Position numbers and translations under genes: made by a program
Source of the DNA: Rathayibacter rhapontici
Lineage (GTDB): Bacteria; Actinomycetota; Actinomycetes; Actinomycetales; Microbacteriaceae
DNA length: 64,000 nucleotides
Direction of reading: 5' to 3'
NCBI RefSeq assembly: GCF_001995175.1
Contig: NZ_MUKN01000014.1
Location: 1 to 64,000, forward strand
In this document: one piece after another, positions 10,802 to 19,494 of the stretch
How positions within the stretch are numbered: the first letter of the stretch is position 1
Layout: every line of letters starts with the position of its first letter
Notes under the pieces: generated by a model
What the model was told of the DNA's origin: nothing
Seen by the model: only the letters and a program-made list of their open reading frames with translations
Databases searched by the model: none

Positions 10802-11734
10802 TTGAAGCACGTCCCCCTCGGCGCCTCCGGCATCGAATCCCCGAACGTCGTCCTCGGCCTCATGCGCATCCCCGACATGACCGACGACGCGATCCGCGAC
10901 CTCGTGCGCACCGCGCGCGACTCCGGCATCGACTTCTTCGACCACGCCGACGTCTACGGCAACGCCGTGCACCACTGCGAGGAGCGCTTCGCCGAGGCGA
11001 TGCAGCTCACTCCGTCCCAGCGCGACGAGATGGTGCTGCAGACCAAGTGCGGCATCGTCGGCGACGGCCCCTACTTCGACTTCTCCTACGAGCACATCAT
11101 CGAGTCGGTGGAGGGCTCGCTGAAGGCTCTGCAGACCGACCGCATCGACGTGCTGCTCCTGCACCGCCCCGACGCGCTGGTCGAGCCCGACGAGGTCGCC
11201 CGCGCCTTCGACGAGCTGCACGCGGCCGGCAAGGTGACGCACTTCGGCGTCTCGAACCACACGCCGTACCAGATCGAGCTGCTGAAGAAGTCGCTGAACC
11301 AGCCGATCGTGGCGAACCAGCTGCAGCTGTCGGTGACGCACGCGCCGCTGATCGCGCAGGGAGTCGCGTCGAACATGGCGGCGCTGGATCAGTCGATCAT
11401 GCGCGACGGCGGCATCGTCGACTACTGCCGCCTCAACGACATCACCGTGCAGGCGTGGTCGCCGTTCCAGGCGGGTTTCTTCACCGGCGTCTTCCTCGAC
11501 AACCCGGCATACACCGAGCTCAACGCCGTGATCGACCGCCTCGCCGGGCAGTACGACGTGCCCGCGATCGCGATCGCCACCGCGTGGATCACGCGCCACC
11601 CCGCGAACATGCAGGTCGTGCTCGGCACCACCAACGAGCAGCGCGTGCACGACGCCGCACTCGGCTCCGACATCCCCCTGACCCGGGCCGAGTGGTACGA
11701 GATGTTCCGCGCCGCCGGCTACACGGTCCCCTAG
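10802..11734 (+). CDS. Aldo/keto reductase, YdhF-like
   Basis: A 310-residue NAD(P)H-dependent oxidoreductase with an AKR TIM barrel. The catalytic Asp and Tyr lie in FFDHADVYG, the Lys in LQTKCGI and the His in LLLHRPDA. The cofactor-binding end includes VLGTTNEQRV. TTG at 10802 was chosen because AAGGAG sits 6 nt upstream; an in-frame GTG at 10772 would add residues that contain the Shine-Dalgarno sequence. Substrate unknown. A strong terminator follows. Confidence 0.85.
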   Translation: MKHVPLGASGIESPNVVLGLMRIPDMTDDAIRDLVRTARDSGIDFFDHADVYGNAVHHCEERFAEAMQLTPSQRDEMVLQTKCGIVGDGPYFDFSYEHIIESVEGSLKALQTDRIDVLLLHRPDALVEPDEVARAFDELHAAGKVTHFGVSNHTPYQIELLKKSLNQPIVANQLQLSVTHAPLIAQGVASNMAALDQSIMRDGGIVDYCRLNDITVQAWSPFQAGFFTGVFLDNPAYTELNAVIDRLAGQYDVPAIAIATAWITRHPANMQVVLGTTNEQRVHDAALGSDIPLTRAEWYEMFRAAGYTVP

Positions 11735-11772
11735 AGCTCCCACCCCGGAGGAAATGCGCGTCGGCGCACATA

Positions 11773-11802
11773 GAGAGGGCACGGCTCAGGCCGTGCCCTC
11801 TC
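11773..11802. terminator. Bidirectional terminator
   Basis: Perfect 13-bp stem GAGAGGGCACGGC / GCCGTGCCCTCTC with a TCAG loop. It lies between the aldo/keto reductase (plus strand) and the convergent DUF1905 gene. Confidence 0.85.
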
Positions 11803-11817
11803 GCACGTCCGGCGTCG

Positions 11818-12099
11818 TCAGAGGCGCAGGCGCACCGTGACGGCTGAGTCGACCTCGACGCCCTCCGCCCGCCGCACCGCGGTCTTGAGCGGCACGAGGT
11901 AGCCGCCGTCCTTCGGCCAGAGCGACGTGCTCCAGGTGCTCCCGCCGAGCACGACCGTCGCGGGGATCATGCCCCAGCCGTACGACACGTGGGCCGCGGC
12001 GTCGGCGATCGCCGGGATGTGCTCCTCCGGCACCCGCACGAAATGCCAGGGCGCCGGCCCGCGCCAGAAGACGACGACGGCGTCGAACTCGATCTCCAC
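11818..12099 (-). CDS. DUF1905 domain protein
   Basis: A 93-residue protein matching the DUF1905 pattern: an FDAVVVFWRGPAPWHFVRVP opening, YGWGMIPATVVLGGSTWSTS in the middle, and KDGGYLVPLKTAVRRAEGV near the end. Function is unknown for the family. GTG at 12099 was chosen because a TACCCT -10-like box lies 6 nt upstream on this strand (leaderless pattern) and similarity starts immediately; the open frame upstream is not conserved-looking. It is divergent from the Clp ATPase gene. Confidence 0.8.
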   Translation of the reverse strand: MEIEFDAVVVFWRGPAPWHFVRVPEEHIPAIADAAAHVSYGWGMIPATVVLGGSTWSTSLWPKDGGYLVPLKTAVRRAEGVEVDSAVTVRLRL

Positions 12100-12157
12100 G
12101 TGCCGAGGGTACGACTCGGCGACGACCCGGGAATAGGATCCGCCCCTCCGCGTTGAA

Positions 12158-12178
12158 CTTGAGTGCAAGTGACTCAAC
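12158..12178. promoter_or_regulatory. HAIR element (HspR operator) before the Clp ATPase gene
   Basis: CTTGAGT, 7 nt, ACTCAAC. This differs by one base from the actinobacterial HAIR consensus CTTGAGT-N7-ACTCAAG, to which HspR binds. It lies 16 bp before the GTG start, between promoter and ribosome-binding site, suggesting heat-shock control of the downstream gene. Confidence 0.8.
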
Positions 12179-12193
12179 TCTTCAGGAGGACTG

Positions 12194-14739
12194 GTGCCCG
12201 ACAACTTCAACGAGGCCGGAGCGAGCTCGTTCGACGACTTCCTCGCCCGCTACCTCGACGGTGAGCGCGCCCGCGCGGCGCGGTCCATCGACCTCAGCCG
12301 ATTCCTCACCGCCCGTACCCAGAGCATCCTGCAGTCCGCAGGACGCTTCGCCCTCGAGCGCGGCCAGACCGAGCTCGACGCCCTGCACGTCCTGCGCGTC
12401 CTCGTCGACGACGAGGCCGTCGCGCAGGCCGTCCGGCGCATCGGCGTCGACCCCGGCGCGATCGCGACCGCCACGGAGGCGCGCCTGCCGCAGGCCGCCG
12501 AAGGGCAGGCGTCGCCGAACGCCGCCACCATCACGCCCAGCGCCCAGCGGGCGCTGTTCCACAGCTACCAGGTCGCCCGCTCGAGCGGATCGACCTACAT
12601 CGACCCCGAGCACCTCTTCTTCGCGCTCGTGCTCGGTCAGGACGCGCCCGCCGGGCAGGTCCTGGCGCGCGCCGGAGTGACCGCCGAGGCGCTCACCCAG
12701 GGGCTGCGCGAGACCGTGACCACCGGACCGGAGCAGCAGCAGGAGGCCGGCGCCCCCGCCTCCGAGACCCCGATGCTCGACACGTACGGCACCGACCTCA
12801 CGCAGCTCGCCCGCGATGGGAAGCTCGACCCGGTGATCGGCCGCGCCGACGAGATCGAGCAGACCATCGAGATCCTCAGCCGGCGCACGAAGAACAACCC
12901 GGTGCTCGTCGGCGAGGCCGGCGTGGGCAAGACCGCGATCGTGGAGGGCCTGGCCCGCGCGATCGTCGCGGGCGAGGTCCCGGAGCAGCTGCGCGACAAG
13001 CGCGTCGTCTCGCTCGACCTCCCCGGCATGCTCGCCGGCACCCGCTACCGCGGCGACTTCGAGGAGCGCCTGACGAAGACGATGGACGAGATCGCGGCCC
13101 GCTCCAGCGAGCTGATCGTGTTCATCGATGAGGTGCACACCGTCGTCGGCGCCGGTGGCGCGGGCGAGGGCGGCATGGACGCGGGGAACATCCTCAAGCC
13201 GCGGCTGGCCCGCGGCGAGCTGCACCTGGTGGGTGCGACCACGCTCAAGGAGTACCGCACGATCGAGAAGGACCCGGCGCTCGAGCGCCGCTTCCAGCCC
13301 GTCCGCGTGGGCGAGCCGTCCGTCGAGGACGCCGTCGCGATCCTGCACGGACTGCGTCAGGCCTACGAGGAGCACCACCGCGTGAGCTTCACCGACGACG
13401 CCCTGCGCGCCGCCGTGGAGCTGTCGGACCGCTACCTCCCGGACCGCGTGCTGCCCGACAAGGCGATCGACCTGATCGACCAGGCCGGTGCGCGCCTCCG
13501 CCTCTCGCTGGGCGCCGGAGTCGACACCGCGGCCCTGCTCGAGCGCCTCGCGGTGCTCGAGGGCGACAAGAACGCGGCCGTCTCGGCGGAGCACTACGAG
13601 GAGGCGTCGCGACTGCGCGACGAGATCTCGTCGGTGCAGGCTCAGCTCGACGCCGCCACGTCGACCGGACGCGCGACGACCGGGGCCGTGGTGGGCGAGA
13701 CCGAGATCGCCGCCGTCGTGGCCCGCGCCACGGGCATCCCCGTGTCGCGCCTGACGGAGGGGGAGCGCGAGCGTCTCGCGCACCTCGAGGACGAGCTGCA
13801 CCGGCGCGTCATCGGACAGGACGACGCGGTGACCGCGGTCGCCCGCGCCGTCCGCCGCAGCCGGACCGGGCTCGGCGACGCCTCGCGTCCCGTGGGCTCG
13901 TTCCTGTTCCTCGGCCCCACAGGCGTCGGCAAGACCGAGCTGGCGCGCACGCTGGCGGGGTCGCTCTTCGCCGACGAGCAGTCGGTGATCCGCTTCGACA
14001 TGAGCGAGTTCGGCGAGCGGCACACCGTCTCGCGACTGGTCGGCGCCCCTCCCGGGTACGTCGGCTACGACGAGGCCGGCCAGCTCACCGAGCGCGTGCG
14101 GCGGAACCCCTACTCCGTCGTGCTGTTCGACGAGATCGAGAAGGCGCACCCCGACGTGTTCAACCTGCTCCTGCAGGTGCTCGACGACGGACGCCTGACC
14201 GACGGCCAGGGCCGCACGGTCGACTTCCGCAACACGGTGATCATCATGACCTCGAACCTCGGGTCCGAGTTCCTGGCCTCCCGCTCCGGCGCGCTCGGCT
14301 TCGTCGCGCAGAGCGACGCGTCGGCCGAGGCTTCGCCTCGGAGAAGGACCTGCGCGACCGCGTCATGGGCCGGCTCCGCGAGGCGATGCGGCCCGAGTTC
14401 CTCAACCGCATCGACGAGATCGTGCTGTTCCGCAAGCTCGGCCGCGAGCAGCTCCGCGAGATCGTGGGCATCGTGCTCGACGCGACCCGGGCCCGGCTCG
14501 CGCCGCGCGAGGTGTCGCTCGAGGTCACGGAGTCGGCGATCGACTGGCTCGCCGAGCACGGCTACGAGCCGCAGTACGGCGCCCGTCCGCTCCGCCGCCT
14601 CGTGCAGCGCTCGGTCGACGACCGCATCGCGGACCTGTTCGTGAGCGGTGACGTGACCGACGGAGGCGCGGTGCGCGTCGACGCGGTCGGCGGCGAGCTC
14701 GTCGTGACGTCCTCCTCGCGGATGCCGTTGGCGGCCTAG
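12194..14739 (+). pseudogene. ClpC-like Clp protease ATP-binding subunit (single-base frameshift)
   Basis: A two-AAA-domain Clp unfoldase of about 848 residues once corrected. There is a Clp N-domain (residues 1-170), a first AAA module with Walker [10 protein letters not shown] (240-248), and a second with GPTGVGKTE (about 575). The short UVR-like linker ([14 protein letters not shown]) and the GALGF loop, a likely ClpP-docking site, favour ClpC/ClpA over ClpB, although HspR control is commoner for clpB. The frame breaks near 14330: GAGGCTTCGCC should read GAGGGCTTCGCC to give [13 protein letters not shown] and the intact C-terminus. AGGAGGA precedes the GTG start. Confidence 0.87.
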
Positions 14740-14754
14740 TCCGCCGCGATCCGG

Positions 14755-14787
14755 CGCCCCGGCTCCCGCACCTCGGGAGCCGGGGCG
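14755..14787 (+). terminator. Terminator after the Clp ATPase gene
   Basis: Perfect 14-bp stem CGCCCCGGCTCCCG / CGGGAGCCGGGGCG with a 5-nt loop, 15 bp after the stop codon. Confidence 0.82.
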
Positions 14788-14878
14788 TCGTCGTGTGTGG
14801 AATCGGGCGCTCGTGCGACCGCTTGCGCAGGGGAGCGGGGCCGGATAGACACGGGAGAGCACGAGAACCGGAGGCCCG

Positions 14879-15127
14879 ATGTCGAACCCGCGCTACTACG
14901 ATCCGGTCGGCCGCGCGATCCGCGCCCTGCTCTGGATCTCGCTCGTCTGCTTCGGGCTGGCCGTCGGCTTCTTCGCGCTCGACGTCGTCACTCCGGGATC
15001 GATGACCGATGCCGCGCGGCCCTACGCCGAGGCGAGCGGAGCGCTGGCGTGCTTCGGCATCGCGGCGCTCATCGTGCACTTCGCGGTGGTCGCGATCGTC
15101 GGCGCGATCCGGGGGCGCGGGCAGTAG
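14879..15127 (+). CDS. Small two-helix membrane protein
   Basis: An 82-residue protein of unknown function with two predicted membrane helices (LLWISLVCFGLAVGFFAL and ACFGIAALIVHFAVVAIVGA) separated by a short polar loop, and a basic N-terminus (NPRYYDPVGRAIR). GGAGG lies 7 nt before the ATG. It is a single gene flanked by hairpins on both sides. Confidence 0.65.
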   Translation: MSNPRYYDPVGRAIRALLWISLVCFGLAVGFFALDVVTPGSMTDAARPYAEASGALACFGIAALIVHFAVVAIVGAIRGRGQ

Positions 15128-15149
15128 CGCTGCGCTCCGATCGACAGAA

Positions 15150-15194
15150 CACGTCCGGCTCGCAGGGATCCGTGGATCCCGCGAGCCGGACGTG
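15150..15194. terminator. Bidirectional terminator before the PBP 3' end
   Basis: Long hairpin: a 14-bp outer stem CACGTCCGGCTCGC / GCGAGCCGGACGTG, then an inner GGGATCC / GGATCCC stem with a one-base bulge. It separates the convergent small membrane gene and the PBP gene. Confidence 0.85.
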
Positions 15195-15220
15195 GTCTCA
15201 GTGCCTGGGCGTCGTCCGGG

Positions 15221-17773
15221 TCAGGGGCACTTCTTCGCGGTGATCGAGACCTTCAGTGCGGCGTCCGGGGCGACGGAGGAGCCGCCCGCCGGCTCCTGAC
15301 CGGTCACCTTCCCGGTGTCGGGCGCATCGCCCGCCTCGGTGCAGGACAGCGTGATCTGCGTGAATCCGGCGGCCCCGAACGCGGCCTTCGCCGCCTCCAG
15401 GTCCTGACCCGTCACATCCGGCACCGTCTTCTGGTTGCCGCTGCTGGTGAACACCGTGATGCCGGTGCCCGCCTGAGCCGAGCCCGACGGGTCCTGGCGC
15501 GTCACGGTGCCGACCGGAGCGTCGGACGCCTCGGTGCCGCCCTCGATGAGGGGGAAGCCCGCCGCGGACAGCTTGGCCTTCGCGTCGGCGAGGGCGAGCC
15601 CCGTCACATCGGGGATCTCGATCCGCGGCACGACCTGGAGCGAGCCGTTCGCCTTCGGGAACGCCGCTCCGCCGTACTCGGCGTTCGCCGCGGCCATCAC
15701 GGCCGGCCAGATGCGGTGGCGGGCCGTCGCCGCAGGCCCCGAGTTGAAGTTGTACTGGCGGAGCCGCAGGTTGGCGTCGCCCTTCACGTTGAAGACGCCG
15801 ACGACGGTCGCGACCCGGGTGCTCGCGCCGCTCATCCAGGTGGCGGCCGCGCTGTCGGTCGTGCCGGTCTTGCCGATCAGCGGGATGCTGTCGCGGGTGC
15901 GCGACGCGGTCGCCGTGCCGCCCGCGGTGAAGGTCGACTGCAGCGCGACCGCGGCGGTGGCCGCGACGTTCGCGTCGAGGGACTGGCGGCAGTTGGCCGG
16001 CGGCACCGGCTGCTCGGCCCCCGCCGCGTCGGTGATGCGGTCGATCGCGATCGGGTCGCAGGTGATGCCGCCGGAGGCGATGGTCGCGTACGCGCCCGCC
16101 ATCGAGAGCGGCGAGACGTAGTTGGTGCCGAGCACCGAGGACGGGTTGTGCTCGAGCTCGGCGCCGCTGCCCTGCTTCACGCCCATGTCGAGCGCGGTGT
16201 CGCGGATGCCGCAGAGGTCGAGCTTGCGGGCCATGCCGACGAAGCCGGTGTTCAGCGACGTCTTGGTGAAGGAGACGGGCGTGCCCACCTCTCCGGTGCC
16301 GCCCTCGTCGTTCTTGGCGCTCGTCTCGTTGCTCGTGTCGGTCCCGCCGGGCACGCACGAGTCGGTGAAGGTGCCCCAGGTCGACTTGCGCGTCCCGTCG
16401 ACGCGCTCGTTGATGCTGTGCCCCTCCTTCAGCCACTCGACGAGGGTGAAGAGCTTGTAAGTCGATCCGGGCTGGATGCCCGAGGAGCCGCCGTAGGCCT
16501 TGTCGGTGCTGAAGTTGATCGCGCTGTAGGAGGCGTCGGCGTTCAGGACGTCGGGGTCCTGCGAGTACTTCTTGTTCTGCGTCATCGCGAGCACGCGGCC
16601 GGTGCCCACCTCGACGCTGACGGAGACGGCTCCGACGTCGAAGTTCCACGTCTCGGGCACCTGCGCGCTCACGGCGTTCACCGCGGTGTCCTGGAGGGAG
16701 ACGTCGAGCGTCGTGTAGACGTCGAGGCCGCCGCGGCGGAAGTTCGTCCAGCGCGCGTCCTCGTTGTCGCCGAACGTGTCGGAGTTCTTGAGGACGTTCG
16801 TGACGTAGTCGCAGAAGAAGCCCGCGTTGCCGGCGGTCGAGCAGCCGGTGCTGGGCTCGGTGATCGTGGGCTGGACCGGAGTGGCGAGCGCCGCGTCGTG
16901 GTCGGCCTGCGTGATCTTCCCCTCCTCCAGCATCTTTCCGATGATGTAGTCGCGGCGGTCCTTGTTGCGGGCGTACCCGTTCGCGGCGCCGTTGTCGGGG
17001 TTGTCGGGCTGGTCCAAACGGAGGTTCGCCGGGTTGTTCACGATCGCGAGGAGGCTCGCGGCCTGGGCGATCGTGAGGTTCGCCGCGGTGGTGTTGTAGT
17101 AGTAGTTCGCGGCCGTCTCGAGGCCGTAGGTGGTGCCGCCGAAGAACGCGATGTTCAGGTAGCCCTGGAGGATCTGGTCCTTCGTGTACTCCTTCTCGAG
17201 TCCGATCGCGAGCTTCATCTCGCGGAGCTTGCGCTCGGGAGTGGTCTTCGTCGCGCTCTCGATCGCCGCGGCGCGCTCGGCCTCGTCGGTGATGTTGCGG
17301 ACGGCCTTCTCGATGAGCACGTTCTTCACGTACTGCTGGGTGATGGAGGAGCCGCCCTGCACGTCGTTGCCGAGCACGTAGGTCTGGGCGACGGCGCGGA
17401 GGGTGCCGGGGAGGTCGACTCCGCCGTGCTCGTAGAAGCGGGGGTCCTCGCCCGAGACCGCGGCGTCCTTGGCGAACTGCGAGATCTGATCGAGCGGGAC
17501 CTCGACGCGGTTCTCGACGTAGAAGGAGGCGAGCAGCTGGGTCGAGCCGTCGGCGCGCGTGGCGAAGATGTTGCTCTTCTCGGAGAGCTTGTCGACCTCG
17601 AGGTACTCGGGCAGACCGTCGAAGACGCCGATGGACTGGTTCGCGGCGACGCCGGCGATCGCCACGGCGGGCGTCACCGTGGCGGTCACGAGGACTCCGG
17701 CCACGACGCTCATGCCCAGGAAGCCGACGATCGCCTTGATCACGCCGCCGGTGGTCCTTCTGTCCGTGGCCAA
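15221..17773 (-). CDS. Bifunctional penicillin-binding protein with PASTA domains
   Basis: Class A PBP, about 850 residues, making and cross-linking peptidoglycan at the membrane. An N-terminal membrane helix (residues 12-46) is followed by the GT51 glycosyltransferase (catalytic Glu109 in SGEDPRFYEHGG; GGSSITQQYVKN) and the transpeptidase with Ser437 in GSTYK, SLN at 506-508 and KTGTT at 635. Two C-terminal PASTA repeats follow (IPDVTGLALADAKAKLSAAG and VPDVTGQDLEAAKAAFGAAG). TTG 17773 was chosen because GAAGGAGA sits about 6 nt upstream; the upstream GTG in the frame would bury that site. Actinobacterial PonA-type. Confidence 0.92.
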   Translation of the reverse strand: MATDRRTTGGVIKAIVGFLGMSVVAGVLVTATVTPAVAIAGVAANQSIGVFDGLPEYLEVDKLSEKSNIFATRADGSTQLLASFYVENRVEVPLDQISQFAKDAAVSGEDPRFYEHGGVDLPGTLRAVAQTYVLGNDVQGGSSITQQYVKNVLIEKAVRNITDEAERAAAIESATKTTPERKLREMKLAIGLEKEYTKDQILQGYLNIAFFGGTTYGLETAANYYYNTTAANLTIAQAASLLAIVNNPANLRLDQPDNPDNGAANGYARNKDRRDYIIGKMLEEGKITQADHDAALATPVQPTITEPSTGCSTAGNAGFFCDYVTNVLKNSDTFGDNEDARWTNFRRGGLDVYTTLDVSLQDTAVNAVSAQVPETWNFDVGAVSVSVEVGTGRVLAMTQNKKYSQDPDVLNADASYSAINFSTDKAYGGSSGIQPGSTYKLFTLVEWLKEGHSINERVDGTRKSTWGTFTDSCVPGGTDTSNETSAKNDEGGTGEVGTPVSFTKTSLNTGFVGMARKLDLCGIRDTALDMGVKQGSGAELEHNPSSVLGTNYVSPLSMAGAYATIASGGITCDPIAIDRITDAAGAEQPVPPANCRQSLDANVAATAAVALQSTFTAGGTATASRTRDSIPLIGKTGTTDSAAATWMSGASTRVATVVGVFNVKGDANLRLRQYNFNSGPAATARHRIWPAVMAAANAEYGGAAFPKANGSLQVVPRIEIPDVTGLALADAKAKLSAAGFPLIEGGTEASDAPVGTVTRQDPSGSAQAGTGITVFTSSGNQKTVPDVTGQDLEAAKAAFGAAGFTQITLSCTEAGDAPDTGKVTGQEPAGGSSVAPDAALKVSITAKKCP

Positions 17774-18146
17774 TCCGTCTCCTTCGGGTACCCCCGGTCT
17801 CGCGACGGCCGCCACCGACGCCCTGACGCACTCTGCGACAGGTCAACCTCGACAGACTAACCCCAGAGTCTCCGAAGACGAAGGCCCGGTCCGGGGCCTG
17901 AACGGCGGCTGGGACGCGGCTCCGGAGCGGGCGACGGGGCCGGTGCGGAGCAGGACGCGCCGGTGGACGGTGAGCGGGAGGCCGGTGTCGCTGAGCGCGA
18001 CCTGCGAGAAATCACAGGTCGCACGGTTGACGACAGTCGCCCCGATTCCGGCAGAGAGCGCTGTCCGCCCGCCGTTCCGGGGCGGTCTGCGGGTCCTTCG
18101 CGCGGTGCCGGCGCGAGCGGGACGGCTCCTCCACAGGGAGGTCCGG
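17774..18146. other. Intergenic region upstream of the I36 operon with an inverted repeat
   Basis: About 370 bp without a supported gene, between the divergent PBP gene and the I36 operon. The only structure seen is a perfect 8-bp inverted repeat GCGACCTG (17997-18004) / CAGGTCGC (18015-18022) with a 10-nt spacer, which could be an operator or hairpin. Open frames here lack similarity and starts. Confidence 0.45.
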
Positions 18147-18175
18147 TTGCACCATACGGAGGTGCGCCCTACTGT
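18147..18175 (+). promoter_or_regulatory. Sigma-70-type promoter of the I36/exporter operon
   Basis: TTGCAC, a 17-bp spacer and TACTGT, 35 bp before the ATG of the I36-like gene. Spacing and hexamers fit a housekeeping promoter. Confidence 0.55.
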
Positions 18176-18209
18176 CCGAGGAAACCTCACCACTCACGAA
18201 GGAGACCTC

Positions 18210-18595
18210 ATGACCATCCTCCGGCGCGCGGCGCTCTCGCTCTGACCGCAGTCGCCGTCGCGACGCTCACCGCACCGCCCGCCGCGGCAGCGGAGAGCCA
18301 GTGCCCCACCGGCTTCAGCTGCGTCTGGACAGACAAGGACTACTCGAGCAGCTACTCCGGTCGCGGCAACGCGAACTACCACGAGTACTACGCGGTCGGC
18401 GGCCGCATCTTCAACGACTCCATCTCGAGCATCAAGAACCGGTACCCCGGTCAGAAGACCTGGTTCGAGCACATCGACCGCGGAGGCCAGTACCTGAAGG
18501 TGAGGGCGTACGAGAAGATCTCGAACCTCCAGGATCGCTCGCCCGGGGTCTGGTACCACTCCGACTGGAACGACTTCATCTCGAGCGTCGACTGA
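18210..18595 (+). pseudogene. Secreted peptidase-inhibitor I36-like protein (single-base frameshift)
   Basis: A small secreted protein, about 128 residues when corrected. A signal peptide (MTILRRAALSL..., then TAVAVATLTAPPAAAAES) leads into a beta/gamma-crystallin-like domain with two early cysteines (CPTGFSCVWTDKDY), NDSISSIKNRY, and WYHSDWNDFISSVD at the end, as in the I36 (SMI-type) metalloprotease-inhibitor family. The frame breaks inside the signal peptide (18230-18243); one extra C or G restores it. GAAGGAG precedes the ATG. The stop codon overlaps the next start (TGATG), so the gene belongs to the operon that follows. Inhibitor activity is not shown by sequence. Confidence 0.72.
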
Positions 18596-19494
18596 TGGCG
18601 GGGGTCCGCCTGCTCCCACCGCTCGTCCTCGTCCCGGTGCTCGCGCTCTGCGCCTGCACCGGGCCGGGGCCCGACACGACGGGACCCACGATGCCGGAGC
18701 GAGTCGACATCAGCGAGTACGCCGAGGTCAGGGCCGGTCTGGACGCGGCGAACGAGACGATCACGTTCCCGATCGACGCGTTCTTCCTGTCGCCCGCCGC
18801 CCTCGGCCGGATCGGCCAGGCGAACGCGGTGCTCTGGGACGCGTGCATGAGGGAGGGCGGGCGGGCCTACCCGCCTGCCGCCTTCGACCTCACCACCTCC
18901 GGCATGCTGCCCGACACCGTGTACGGGATCTGGAGCCCGCAGAACGCGCGGCAGTGGGGGTACGGAGTCGATCCCGCGGGCGACGCGGTGATGGAGGCGG
19001 CGAACGAGGCCCTGATGGCGGCCGCGGCGGCGGACCCCGGATGGGATCCCGCGTTCGACGTCTGCCTCGAGACGACGCCGAGGATCCCGGAGCCCGGGCG
19101 CGGGTTCAGCGGCGACGAGGAGCTGGCGATCTCCGGTCCGGCCAAGCAGGTCGCCGACGACGCGAAAGTCCTCGCGATGACGGACCCGCGATGGGACGAG
19201 GCCCGGGGCAGGTGGAGCGACTGCCTCGTGGCGAAGGGACTCCGCCTGCGCGAGGGCGAGATGTCGCCCTGGGCCCCCGAGGTGCCCGAGGATCCCGAGG
19301 CGGCGATCAGGACGGCCGTCCTCGACGTGGAGTGCAAGGCCGAGACGGAGCTGGTGGAGACGCTGAGCTCGCTCGAGGCGCAGTACCAGGCGGCGCTCAT
19401 CGATCGGGAGAGAGCGGCTCTGGACGAGGTCGCCGAGAAGGAGCGGGAGATCGTCGAGCGGGCCGAACGGATCCTCGCGGGGAGCGGCCGGTGA
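18595..19494 (+). CDS. Putative lipoprotein of the exporter operon
   Basis: A 299-residue protein with a hydrophobic leader ending in a lipobox-like LALCAC, then a Thr/Pro linker, so probably a membrane-anchored extracellular lipoprotein. The body is acidic and helical with conserved-looking Cys (WDACMREGGR, FDVCLETT, WSDCLVAKG) that may form disulfides. The C-terminal third is a charged coiled coil (ERAALDEVAEKEREIVERAE). No known domain was recognised. It starts on the stop of the I36 gene and ends in a GTGA overlap with the adaptor gene, so it is translationally coupled to both. Confidence 0.7.
   Translation: MAGVRLLPPLVLVPVLALCACTGPGPDTTGPTMPERVDISEYAEVRAGLDAANETITFPIDAFFLSPAALGRIGQANAVLWDACMREGGRAYPPAAFDLTTSGMLPDTVYGIWSPQNARQWGYGVDPAGDAVMEAANEALMAAAAADPGWDPAFDVCLETTPRIPEPGRGFSGDEELAISGPAKQVADDAKVLAMTDPRWDEARGRWSDCLVAKGLRLREGEMSPWAPEVPEDPEAAIRTAVLDVECKAETELVETLSSLEAQYQAALIDRERAALDEVAEKEREIVERAERILAGSGR

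Noticed and set aside
14320-14345. Programmed frameshifting in the Clp ATPase and other broken genes
   Set aside because: No slippery heptamer or consistent stimulatory stem lies at the breaks, the genes are unrelated, and the same type of one-base loss recurs in eight genes; consensus error explains all of them.
12194-14739. Naming the Clp ATPase clpB because of its HAIR element
   Set aside because: The ~100-residue ClpB coiled-coil middle domain is missing and a ClpP-docking-like GALGF loop is present, so a ClpC-like call fits the protein better.
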